Source: Ophiothrix spiculata (taxonomy: Eukaryota; Echinodermata; Ophiuroidea; Amphilepidida; Ophiotrichidae). Taken from it: DNA of 21,567 nucleotides. The position numbers were made by a program, and so were the translations under genes. The stretch lies in NCBI GenBank assembly GCA_000969725.1, contig JXSR01S007802.1; one strand, written 5' to 3'. Below the pieces are notes generated by a model that searched no databases, was not told the DNA's origin, and worked only from the letters and a program-made list of their open reading frames with translations. Shown in pieces: positions 11,254 through 20,034 of the stretch; the stretch's first letter is position 1, and each line of letters begins with the position of its first letter.

Positions 11254-13063
11254 AGGTGTAGGTTCCTATTTTAGGATGTGTATAATTGACTTTTAACTGA
11301 TTGACCTTGACCTCTGAAATGCATTGTGCAAGGTTTCAGCCTTGGCTTGTGTCTTGTTTTCTCTTGAGAGGCAAAAGAAAGTATGCAACCCTGGGGATGA
11401 GGCTGTTATGTAAATACAAAAGAAATGGAAAATTGGTATACGGCCATGCGTCATGAACTCGCCCACTAAAAAGGGTGGCGATGTTACATTTTCCCGTACC
11501 TACAGGCAAATAATGTGATGTAATTTCAAAACCACAGATGGTATGAGCTTATATTTGGTGTCATGTTAAAGCTGAATCTTTAAGTAACAAGACTGGAAAG
11601 TTTCATAAAGATAGGACTTACAGCCCTGAGGGAAAAGGCATGCAATTGAATCTTGCCAGACAAGGGTGGCGGTGGAGGTGGTGCCGTGGAGGCGGTGCCG
11701 CCCTGTACAAAGTCTATGGGAAAGTAACATTTCTTGTCATTAAATATGCTAAATTATGAATAACTTTGCCAAATTTCAACATATTGCAATAAATTTGGTA
11801 TCAAAATGACCAGGTTATTATCCTGTTTAAATTTAAATGTGTTCAAAGATATAATTTGAAAGTCTGAAGGAACTTATGGCCCATTTTGTATCTGTGGAAT
11901 GCACGTTTTCCTATATCTCACATACAAAGCATTGCGGAAGAACAGCAAACACAATTTTTGCTGTAACTTTTTAATTTCTAACCCTATCAAGGTCAATGAC
12001 TATATGTATACATATTCTGAAAGGAAATTTGATGAGGAATTCAAAAATGCAGTCCATATTTGTGTATAGAGGGTTGGGCTTAATTTTTTTAGTTCAAAAA
12101 TTGTTTTAATTGGAAACAACACACTTTGTTTTTTGGAACACCCTGTACAACTGTAAAAACGCTGTACAATAATGTAATACTTTACCCACACTCTGTTAGC
12201 AGATCTGTTTTTGCACCATGTTATGTGAGCAAGCTTTTAGCCAGAGAGCCGTCAAGCCGTCTTTTGGACGGCCTGTCACGATAAAAGACGCCCTGTAAAA
12301 TGTATAGGCCGTCCAATAATACGTTTAACCATATGAAATTCGATGTTGAATGTTAGAATTTATCTTCAATAATCATCATCATCACAAAATCTGACCAATT
12401 TATTGTACTTTATGAACTTAAAATGGGTTTTATATCGCGTTTTTTCTACGCTCGTTCCTCAGTGAGTCGCCATTTTGTTTACAACTAGCGAGAACGTAAT
12501 CCTCGACTTCTTTGTCAAGTATGAATATTAATGATGCTGACGTCACAATGTTTTGATTGAAGCCGGCCTGTTCGCCCGGCCGCGAATTTGGACGCCCTAC
12601 TTTCAAATCCTGGCTAAAAGCTTGTATGTGAGTAATAAGAAGATTTCTAATAACACTTGAAAAATTTGCATCGCAGAAGTTACAGTTCATTTTGATCAAA
12701 AAATAAATGTTTCGCCCTGTATATTTTCAAAGTCACCCTATATAACGAGATGCAATGCACATATTTAGATTCCTTACAGATTTAGCTTTCCAAATATATA
12801 CTTTTGTTACATTTCAGTGAAGTTTAAGTGAAATTTCTAAGTTTGAACATCAGTTGGTGACATACAATAAATAATAAGGCATGTAACGCAAAAGTAGGCG
12901 AGTTCATGACACATGGCCATACCAATTAATTTTACATTTTGTGCTATATCTCCGAGACTATAAAGAATTTTGAGGTGAAAATATGGGCTTTCATTTGACA
13001 TCAAAAAATATACTACTTCCGGTTGAGCCCGGGGGGATGAGAATGTGATCGGAACCTACAGCT
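11254..13063. mobile_element. 1.8-kb TTAA-flanked non-autonomous element
   Basis: The left end AGGTGTAGGTTCC and right end GGAACCTACAGCT are inverted, with TTAA directly outside both (11250-11253, 13064-13067). A second inverted pair lies inside: GCGTCATGAACTCGCCCAC near 11450 against GTAGGCGAGTTCATGACAC near 12895. About 90 bp at its left end and 55 bp at its right end match the 146-bp MITE in intron 3, reverse-complemented. There is no recognisable transposase; the longest frames are under 90 residues and one crosses a nested insertion. The superfamily is piggyBac- or Kolobok-like by target site. Confidence 0.75.
12230..12624. mobile_element. 395-bp nested hAT-like MITE with 8-bp target duplication
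   Basis: Perfect 15-bp terminal inverted repeats, CAAGCTTTTAGCCAG at 12230-12244 and CTGGCTAAAAGCTTG at 12610-12624. The perfect 8-bp direct repeat TATGTGAG lies at 12222-12229 and 12625-12632. The interior has GC-rich subterminal stretches (GGACGGCC and GGCCGTCC words, CGCCCGGCCGCG) and no coding capacity. It lies wholly within the 1.8-kb element and so inserted later. Confidence 0.85.
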
Positions 13064-13164
13064 TTAAAGGCATTATCACGATCACCAAAGTGAAGTTCAA
13101 CTTTCCCCAACACTTACTTATATATTGACACTTTCATCGTGAAACCAATAAAAAAACGAGTTTG

Positions 13165-13265
13165 GCCAATCAAAATTCCCTGACTTTTCCCTGATTTTCA
13201 GGCATTTTTATCACATTCCCTGACTTTTCCCTGTGTGGAAAAAAGTAAAATAGTTTTCCCTTATT
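13165..13265. repeat. short direct repeats of a TTCCCTGACTTTTCCCTG word
   Basis: TTCCCTGACTTTTCCCTG occurs near 13177 and 13216, followed by TTTTCCCTTATT. The pair looks like the edge of an interspersed repeat; its limits cannot be set. Confidence 0.45.
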
Positions 13266-14093
13266 TGGTCTCATTTTTTAACTTGGGTACATTTTGGGAA
13301 ACATTGCCATTTTCACATTTAAGTCAAATGTGACAGAATCATATGTTGTATGATTCGTAAACAGCTACAAAGCAGAAAAGTGACGGAAATTTCATAAAAT
13401 TTGTCGGAAATATTGCTTTCATAGTTCTGAAACCTTGTTATTACATGTATAAAATTGTTGTTTCAAATAAATTTCAGACACGAACTGGCTATGTATTGTA
13501 TTAGAAGGTAGCCACCACGTAGGCCTATCCAGAAGTTGTGACAAGCACAGGACAGTGAAGGCGCTAGAAAGTGGGAAGTACGCAAGACCATTTCCAATCA
13601 GTAATCCACAGCACGAGGGCAGGGCCTGCATAGCCTCTGTGCACACTTATTGAATCAGCTATTTTCGCAATCAATAGGCCTACGATCGATATAGTGCAAT
13701 CAGAGGTATGTGGACATTAGCCGCGACGGCATTTTGTCCAGCTCCCCAGCAAAAATAGAACTTAGTACCTTATCACGGGGCTGATACCTGTCCAAATTTT
13801 AGTTTCTAAAACTGAAAAAAATATGTCCAAAACATTTTACATAAATAGCGAAATTTATTGCTTAAATAGTTTTGCAAAAAATGTGATTTTATTCACGCTT
13901 AAATTAAGATAAGTTTCATGAAAATCGCAATATTTATAGTCTCCATTTAATGACCAAAAATGATGTTATATCGCTCGAGTACCATATACCTAGAAAACTA
14001 AAAAGATATTTTGACTTTTTTGAAAAAGAAACAGATTTTTAATTACGGTTAGTGTGACATCATACTAAGCTTGTATTATACCGTGTTTTTTCT

Positions 14094-14220
14094 CTTACGT
14101 TACACGGTCGGCTTTAGACGAAAGTGCACCGGTCGACCGGTCCACGATCTAACTTCGGAAAACCAACACCAAAATTTCCGCTTGCACTTATCATGTATAA
14201 GTCCCGATCGACGATCGAAA
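14094..14220. other. palindrome-bearing CpG-rich stretch
   Basis: It contains the perfect 14-bp palindrome ACCGGTCGACCGGT (14128-14141) and the imperfect CGATCGACGATCG nearby, with TTACGTTACACGG upstream. A similar TTACGTAACACG word recurs near 14725. There is no gene model. It could be part of an old repeat or a protein-binding site; neither can be shown here. Confidence 0.35.
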
Positions 14221-14889
14221 TAGTAATATTTTTTTCCTGATTGTATTGCCTGATTTTATACAGAGAAATATGTCCAGATTGTTGTCATTTTGCGGTGTTT
14301 ATTTTGTTTATTTTTCGGCCTGATCTGCTTGGCGATCTACTTCCTGTTTATCGTCCATTTGTCTGACCTTTGACTTTGGGCTGTGCAGTTTCGATGTATG
14401 ATGGCGCTATAACGAATCTGCAACGAGTGGCCACTTTGAAGGATTGCCGCGAAACCCGGGCTAAACTTCAAAGATTTGTACGATATTGGTGATTGATTTC
14501 ACGAAGTTATTGGATGTTTTTAAGATAAATAGTCGTAAGTTTTTATTGTGGGCTTCCAAAGAGGTCAAAAAAGAATGAATTTTACATGTTCAGTGAGTTA
14601 GTAAACGTACATGTACTGGTTGTAGAATAATTTGGTTTTAGAAAACTACAGCATTTAATTTTTAATTTTTTTTTGTAATTTTTTTTTTGTTTTGTTTTAC
14701 GTGTTTTCGTCTACCGCATATTTCTTACGTAACACGAGTCTTGCGTTCGTGTAACGGTTCAACCGTGTTTCGTTTACAAACTTACATCATACGATACATA
14801 CGCACTGCATCTCTGCCGCTTAGTACCGTAAAAATAGGGTTGTTTAAGCCGGGCGTATGAGTATTATAAAATCCCACCTATTGGCAACT

Positions 14890-14961
14890 GGTCCCGTGGC
14901 CGAGTGGATAGGGCTACTGCCTAGTACGCGGAAGGTCCGTGGATCGAAACCTTCGTTAGAA
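14890..14961 (+). pseudogene. tRNA-Thr(AGU)-like pseudogene or SINE head
   Basis: The 5' half folds as a tRNA: T-G at positions 8-9, a D-stem GCC/GGC around GAGTGGATA, then an anticodon stem ACTGC/GCGGA (four of five pairs) around the loop CTAGTAC with anticodon AGT at 14923-14925. Box A (TGGCCGAGTGG) is good. The B-box region GGATCGAAACC is degraded from GGTTCGANTCC, the T-stem is mispaired, and GGTCCCG at the 5' end has no complementary 3' acceptor strand. T-runs follow near 14967. It is not a functional tRNA; either a pseudogene or the tRNA-derived head of a short interspersed element. Confidence 0.5.
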
Positions 14962-15138
14962 AAAATTTTTGTCAATTTTTTTTCTTCTCAAATCTTCTCT
15001 TCTTAAGACTCTTTATCAGTATTTATATTTAAAAAACAAAACAAACATCGATAGGATTTTTTTTTCAATACCAAAACAAATGTGACACCATGATCATTCA
15101 GGGCTATTCGGCATGTAGGCCTACTGCGCCGTCTGCGT

Positions 15139-15294
15139 TGAGCTATAGTTGTTGGATTTAATTCGTAAACGCGTACTCAGAGCATTGTGCCTACACGCGA
15201 ACTAAACAACCTTGAAAATATACGCTCGCGTCAGGGATCACTGCGTACTTGCTATAAACACGCGTTCACGAATTAAATCCAACAACAATAGCTG
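15139..15294. mobile_element. 156-bp foldback element
   Basis: Arms of about 35 bp, AGCTATAGTTGTTGGATTTA near 15141 and its inverted counterpart ending AACAACAATAGCT near 15293, match at roughly 32 of 35 bases; the ACGCGT at the inner edge also pairs. The loop is CpG-rich and non-coding. No target duplication is clear. Confidence 0.6.
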
Positions 15295-15943
15295 CATGAT
15301 TGTGCAACATGACTCATGAGCATCAAAAAGGTGGTTAATTTATTTTTGATAATGATTGCATACCCTGGTCTATTAAATTAGAAAAGATCCAGGTTGTGAT
15401 TTCGGGTTTTATATTTTGCAAATTAGTAAAACTTGGTAAATATTTCAAATAAATCTTCTAATCAAAATTAAACATGTGATCATCACCATACTCGTACATT
15501 TTTATTGAAGTACGTAATGTTTGATTTCGGTGGTTACGTGCATGGAAAAAGGGATCGTCCTACCACCACTGATTTGAGCAAAATGTCCACCCTCAGTGTA
15601 AAACTATATCATTTTAAAAATCTTTATTTTCTAAATCAACAGTATTTTCTTGGAAGTTGGATCCATTCAAATTTTGACTGAAAGCCTTATTTTTCAAGAA
15701 ATTTAACTTATCACTCTCTTCATGTACGTATACAGTTTGTTATATTGAAATATAGGGTCCAAAATTCCAGCAATAACAATGATGTATGGGGCCTATAGCT
15801 ATCTCTGCAACCACATACAATCTTGAGCTAAAAATATGGCTTGTTAGATTTTTTTCAATTGACAATAAGCTCTTCAAAATGAACATGTGAAATAAATTAG
15901 GGCCTATCAAAAAAAAAATATTTTTTTTGTAAATATGCCTATC

Positions 15944-16323
15944 TGGGGACCAAATTGTACCGTGTGGGTGTGTGTGTGACAACAAACATGACAAACCGAC
16001 CAAATCGATCAAGTAACGCACAATGCGCAGCAACAGAACTGTCAAATCCCGTGAGCTCACAAGTATCGTGCGAGCTCGAGTTGTGTCATGTGCGTGTGAA
16101 CTTTGACCTCGGCGCACAAGACGCGTAAAAGTGAAAAGGTTTTTGGTGAAAAAACCCTTTATATGCGTCTCGTGCGCCAAGTTTAAAGTTCAAACGCAAC
16201 ACGCGCGATACTTGTGAGCTTTAACGTGATCATTGACAGTTTTGTTGCTGAGAGCGACTTGATCATGATCAATTTGATCAATTGGTTTGTTGTTCCCGCA
16301 TGGTTCGATTTGGTACCGCCCTG
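15944..16323. mobile_element. ~380-bp foldback element in intron 1
   Basis: The two halves are inverted repeats over about 180 bp each, centred near 16148 at the run AAAGGTTTTTGGTGAAAAAACC. Matching landmarks are GACCAAATTGTACC with GGTACCAAATCG (minus strand), CAGCAACAGAACTGTCAA with CAGCAACAAAACTGTCAA (minus strand), and AGCTCACAAGTATCG on both arms. Arms are about 75-80% alike by eye. It lies some 190 bp inside intron 1 from the exon 1 donor. A 146-residue open frame crossing it is a by-product. Confidence 0.75.
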
Positions 16324-16509
16324 AATGAAAAGGTTTGTTTCAGATGACTTTAGTCTATGACATGTCATGCATGTTGAATGTTAATCAACCAAAATCATTT
16401 TGAAAACGTCAACTTGCAATTCAATTGTTGGCGATTTCGAGTTCCATCTTGACATGTTACAAAAATGCTTATTATCTGATTAGGAACACACCATAATGAT
16501 CATACATAC

Positions 16510-16707
16510 CTGACTTTGGCTTTGTGAAACTACTTCAATTTGTGATTGTGAAGCTTGACTCTGCGTCTGTGTTTGGGATGGTAATGTAAAATCTCCAACA
16601 TTGAACTCGAATTCTGTGCCTTGCGTGTCCGCACCCAATAATTCTCCGTCTTCGGTGTCGAGAAAAGTTAAGCTCTGTGAGCTTGGTCCGTAAGCATCGA
16701 CACTCAT
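16510..16707 (-). CDS. UPF1: UPF1 coding exon 1 (start codon, S/T-Q-rich N-terminus)
   Basis: The start ATG is at 16707-16705 with A at -3. An in-frame TAA at 16731-16729, with no other ATG between, fixes this start. The exon encodes 66 residues and ends phase 0 at donor GTATGTATG. Residues 1-35 ([17 protein letters not shown]..., then GADTQG) are nearly identical to human UPF1, including T28 of the T28-Q29 site that SMG1 phosphorylates in mammals. From residue 43 it diverges: instead of the human Gly/Pro-rich stretch there is a Ser/Thr-Gln run with nine S/TQ dipeptides in residues 44-66 (eleven in the exon). Confidence 0.97.
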
Positions 16708-17170
16708 TATTTTTAATACCACAAAGTCTTATAAGATCTAAAGATCACAATTTTTTCCTCTGATCGTTGAGTAACCTTATGTAGGGCGTATATTTCCGCA
16801 ATTTTTTGGCCTGATCGACCCAGAAATCTGGACTAGGAATTTCCCGGAACACGCCAGAATCGATTCAGCGATCAACATGAGGTCATGGAAGGGTCAAATT
16901 TGTCAAACATCATTAATTTTTGGAAAGGTAAATAAAATGATTATCATTTCTTAAATATGGTAAAACGTTATAATTTAATTTGTAATAACTTATAAATATA
17001 ATTTTTCTATTTTGGATATAACAAAATGATTATTTTATCCTCAAATTTCACTCTTTTAAGATAAAAATGTGTATCTATCACCGATCTATATTTCTGGACC
17101 ACTGATCTATATTTTTGGACGAACAAACAACAGCGCAATAAATGCCCCAGAAGAATTTCCCCATGTGTAT
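16708..17170 (-). promoter_or_regulatory. putative UPF1 5' UTR and promoter region
   Basis: Assigned only by position upstream of the UPF1 start codon. It has no recognisable coding sequence. A TCTTATAAGA word lies near 16722-16732, too close to the ATG to be a convincing TATA box. The 16780-16880 part is somewhat richer in CG (GGCGTGTTCCGGGAAATTCC on the minus strand). The transcription start and any 5' UTR intron cannot be located from sequence alone. Confidence 0.4.
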
Positions 17171-17609
17171 ACTAATGCTGCTTTCATACTCGTGTAGTTT
17201 TATAGCTTTGTCGCTGCATGACGTATAATTTTTGAAAAATCTTGTCGCTTCCGGTTGTCGTAGCGGCAAAGCTGCATGTCGCTGAGATAATCGATACCAG
17301 CAAAATTTTGTCGCACGACGTTGAAGAAGTTTACGAGTTAAAATGAATTCAACTTTCAAAGCGACATGGAAGCTCATGAAGCGGCAAAACTTAAAAGTGA
17401 CAGAACTAAAGCTTCAAAAGTGTGAAAAACAGCAGACGACAGAGCTACAAAGCAAGAAAGCTGCAAAACTACAAAAGTATGAACTTGCAGCATAACAGAC
17501 ACACTGAAATGATCAAGGTAGGAGGGTACTCACCTTGAAAGCTACAAAAGTGTGAAACGAACCAAGCGACAGAGCTGCAAAGCGACAATAAGTGTGAAAG
17601 TAGCATAAC
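17171..17609. mobile_element. ~440-bp inverted-repeat element with reiterated AAGTGTGAAA motif
   Basis: The left end TAATGCTGCTTTCATACTCG resembles the right end read on the minus strand (TTATGCTACTTTCACACTTA), and both continue into GTCGCT and AGCT words. Inside, variants of GCTACAAAAGTGTGAAA and GCGACAGAGCTGCAAAGCG recur at about 17381-17475 and 17538-17600. There is no coding capacity. It lies about 465-900 bp upstream of the UPF1 start codon. Confidence 0.6.
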
Positions 17610-17639
17610 TTGGTAGGCTGATCGGTTAACCCATGTACC

Positions 17640-18040
17640 AAAAATTGTGAGCATATTTGCAAGAATAGTTTGGGGTTCAAGTGTAACATATACCAGTCAG
17701 GGATTATTCCTTTTAGCTAAAAACTCGATTTTGATAGAGGTGACCTTGAGAATGAAAAAGTGGATCATGAATTGCCCCTTTAAGCTTGGGATACACTTTG
17801 AGGTGACTTTCAATGTGATTTCTGCAGGGAAATTGTAATTGACATTTTGTAGGACATGCCAATTACAAGAATAGGGTTTGGTAACTTATTCCAGTAATTC
17901 ATGACCATTTTGACTTGAAGTAAAAAACATCAATTTTGCCATTGAATTGGCAAATTATGAAAATAGTGAAAAATCATAAACACCTCGACTTTTCATTTTT
18001 TTGGTAGGCCTATGATAAGAATCCCTAATAAAAATATATA
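17640..18040. other. AT-rich intergenic sequence, nothing recognised
   Basis: No gene, RNA or repeat structure is evident, apart from the 20-bp word at 17891-17910 that recurs exactly inside the distant polypyrimidine tract. Confidence 0.6.
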
Positions 18041-18049
18041 TATGGTCAT

Positions 18050-18125
18050 CAGGGGCGTATCCAGGAATTCGCAACCCGGGGGGGGGGTGTCACAACTTAA
18101 TTTTGGCGCCCCCAGCAAAATTGAA
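18050..18125. repeat. interspersed-repeat edge (GGGGCGTATCCAGG type)
   Basis: AGGGGCGTATCCAGGAATTC is followed by a G9 run and TTTTGGCGCCCCCAGCAAAA. A second GTGGCGTAGCCAGGC occurs at 21188-21202. The GGCGTAKCCAGG core plus adjacent poly-G is a word I associate with interspersed repeats in marine invertebrates; the family name is unknown to me. Confidence 0.5.
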
Positions 18126-18288
18126 CAATGTCCTCCTCATCTCACCTCACCCTAGTTATACGACACATTGCCAAATATATCTGGACCAGGGACAGATGCA
18201 GGATATTTGCCCGGGATATTTGTACCTGATTTGTATGGGATTCGGGCCGAGATGCTGAAATTATTGACAACAGCTTTGAGTACAAATA

Positions 18289-18949
18289 TTGTAAATAACA
18301 AGGCGTTAAACGTTGCCCCTCATCCTTTTGTTACGAATGTCAATCAAATGATATTTTCTGAGTAATTGCCCCATTAATTCAGTGATCGTTTTGATGTTAC
18401 ATCGATCAATTGTGGCTTCAATAACAATGAGTTCAGTAAAACATTAATTCCAAAACATAAGTTAATCCATTCCTTGCATATTTTTTCTGTTTCCCCCCTC
18501 TTTTTTATCGTTTCTTTTAAATTAAAATGTTTTGTTCTGTTTTGATTTGATTTTATTTTTATAATGAAATGACCACGAATTACACCAAATAAATGCATTC
18601 CAGGTGTGATTTTTTCCCGTGGATTTTTTCTTTTTATTATTTTTTCCATCTGGTATAGAAACACGTTTTCTTTTTCTGAGATAGTATTATGTTTTCTTAT
18701 CGTAGGCCTATTTGTTTGTTATCCATTAATACATTTATATGCTATATTTGTGCATTTATTCAGGGCTATTTGTTCTTAAAAAGCCTAAATTGCCTAAATA
18801 TTTAAATTAATATTTTCTAATGTACAAAAATGTTATGAATCATCCCAATAAAAACACAACAGTTTTAACATAGCTAGCCATAAAAATGAGCATCTCTATA
18901 TAGAGCATGGCATTGGACGAGGGGCTACGTTTAACGCTTTGTGTACAAA
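18289..18949. repeat. inverted 35-bp repeat pair enclosing ~590 bp
   Basis: TTGTAAATAACAAGGCGTTA through CATCC at 18289-18325 matches the reverse complement of 18915-18949, with the core GCGTTAAACGTNGCCCCTCRTCC shared at all but two bases. The spacer is AT-rich and non-coding. It could be the ends of a non-autonomous transposon or two copies in opposite orientation. The right arm abuts the start of the 184-bp array. Confidence 0.55.
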
Positions 18950-18956
18950 TAACACC

Positions 18957-19850
18957 ATTTGGTGCATATATTTTAGTCTAATGGATGCTTCAAGTTAGCA
19001 CGTTTTTCGTGATCTGAGCAGTTTAGTTCAGAGAATCAAGTTACATTTAGCAATAAAAAAATGATATGAGGGGGTGTCCGAGTGGGATATGCACCCTCAG
19101 GAAATAGAAATTTTTGATATTTCAAAGTGTAAATCATGCCATTTGGTGCATATTTTTATGTCTAATTGATGCTTCAAGTTAGAACTTTTTTCATCCATAT
19201 CTGAGCAGCTAGTTTAGCTCAGAGAATTGCATTTAGCAATCGACAAATGATATGGAGGGGTGTCTTAGGGGATGTGCCCCTAAGGTGATAGAAAATTTTG
19301 AAATTTTAAAGTGCAAATCACGCTATTTGGTGCATATATTTTCGTCTAATTCATGTTTCTAGTTGATAATTTTTCTACTATGTGCAAAGTACTTATGAGC
19401 CTAGCTGACGACTAACAATTATGTAGATGATGTCTGAGGGGATGTGTCCCCTCATACAGGAGATAGCTAATTTTGAAAATTAATTCAAAGCGCAAATCAG
19501 GATATTTGGTCAATAGATTTTGTTTCATTGGCACTTTTTTCTGTATATAATAATTTGGGCAAGGGACGTCTGAGACTTTAGCAATTGACAAACGATATAT
19601 ACTGGCATGACTGGGATGCCCCATAGGGATAGAAAATTTGAAATTTCAAAGCACAAATCACGTCATTTGGTACTAGGCCTATGGTGCATAGATTTTGATG
19701 CACCAAGTTGGTACTTTTATCCAGATATTGACAAAAAAGGACAATTTCAGTGCTTGTAAATTTACAAAATTGCGGCATGTTGCTTCAACTAATTTTGACA
19801 GTGATTCAGAACTGCAATGATTGTAGTTTATGTTCTTTTGATCTAGTTGA
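18957..19850. repeat. degenerate tandem array, ~184-bp period, about five units
   Basis: Units begin with ATTTGGTGCATA-type words at 18957, 19141, 19325, 19504 and 19665 (spacings 184, 184, 179, 161). Each unit also has GATGCTTCAAGTTAG or a variant, a TCTGAGCAG...TTTAGYTCAGAGAAT stretch, and a GAGGGG(A)TGT...CACCCTCAGG or equivalent block, followed by GAAATTTCAAAGTGTAAATCA. Divergence increases toward the right. No coding function is apparent. Confidence 0.8.
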
Positions 19851-19865
19851 TGTACCTTTTCCACT

Positions 19866-19970
19866 GCCAAGTTGGCGCTCCTGAAGTTTGCCAAAAATAC
19901 TAATATATATTTGAAGGAAGGCCTTTCTCTTATTTTCGCTGCAAAATTCGACGCCCCTGAAGTTTTCTTC
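19866..19970. repeat. repeated GCGCTCCTGAAG / ACGCCCCTGAAG words
   Basis: TTGGCGCTCCTGAAGTTTGCC near 19872 and TCGACGCCCCTGAAGTTTTC near 19949 are two diverged copies of one word. It also resembles TTTTGGCGCCCCCAGCAAAA near 18103 and the GCGCCCCTC word of the following tract. Confidence 0.45.
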
Positions 19971-20034
19971 TCGAGAGTATCATCTTGCATATTATATAAC
20001 TGGTTGGTGTCCCTCTGACACCTCATGGTGTTTT

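Larger units (their letters stand above)
10506..16509 (-). other. UPF1 intron 1
   Basis: The longest intron, about 6.0 kb and phase 0, running from donor GTATGTAT below 16510 to the acceptor above copy B. It holds the 1.8-kb TTAA-flanked element (11254-13063) with a nested hAT-like element, direct repeats of TTCCCTGACTTTTCCCTG near 13177 and 13216, a CpG-bearing stretch with small palindromes (about 14090-14470), a tRNA-like sequence (14890-14961), and foldbacks at 15139-15294 and 15944-16323. I could support no further exon in 13090-14880 or 15300-15940. Confidence 0.88.

Noticed and set aside
12430-12699. 89-residue minus-strand open frame as a possible transposase fragment
   Set aside because: It crosses the boundary of the nested MITE and has no catalytic or DNA-binding motif.
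14128-14141. ACCGGTCGACCGGT palindrome as a promoter or operator
   Set aside because: It is intronic with no associated gene or transcript evidence; kept only as a sequence note.
14890-14961. functional tRNA-Thr gene
   Set aside because: The 3' acceptor strand and T-stem do not pair and the B box is degraded.
15740-16180. 146-residue minus-strand open frame
   Set aside because: Half of it lies in the foldback element and it resembles no protein family I know. It is intronic to UPF1.
16708-16722. a longer UPF1 start reading MVLKI before MSVDAYG
   Set aside because: The upstream codon is GTG, an unlikely start in animals, and [10 protein letters not shown] matches the family N-terminus directly.
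18168-18365. 65-residue plus-strand open frame
   Set aside because: It has no recognisable similarity or splice context, and its C-terminal third lies in an inverted-repeat arm.
19679-20026. 115-residue minus-strand open frame
   Set aside because: It overlaps the last tandem unit and repeat words, and has no protein similarity I recognise.
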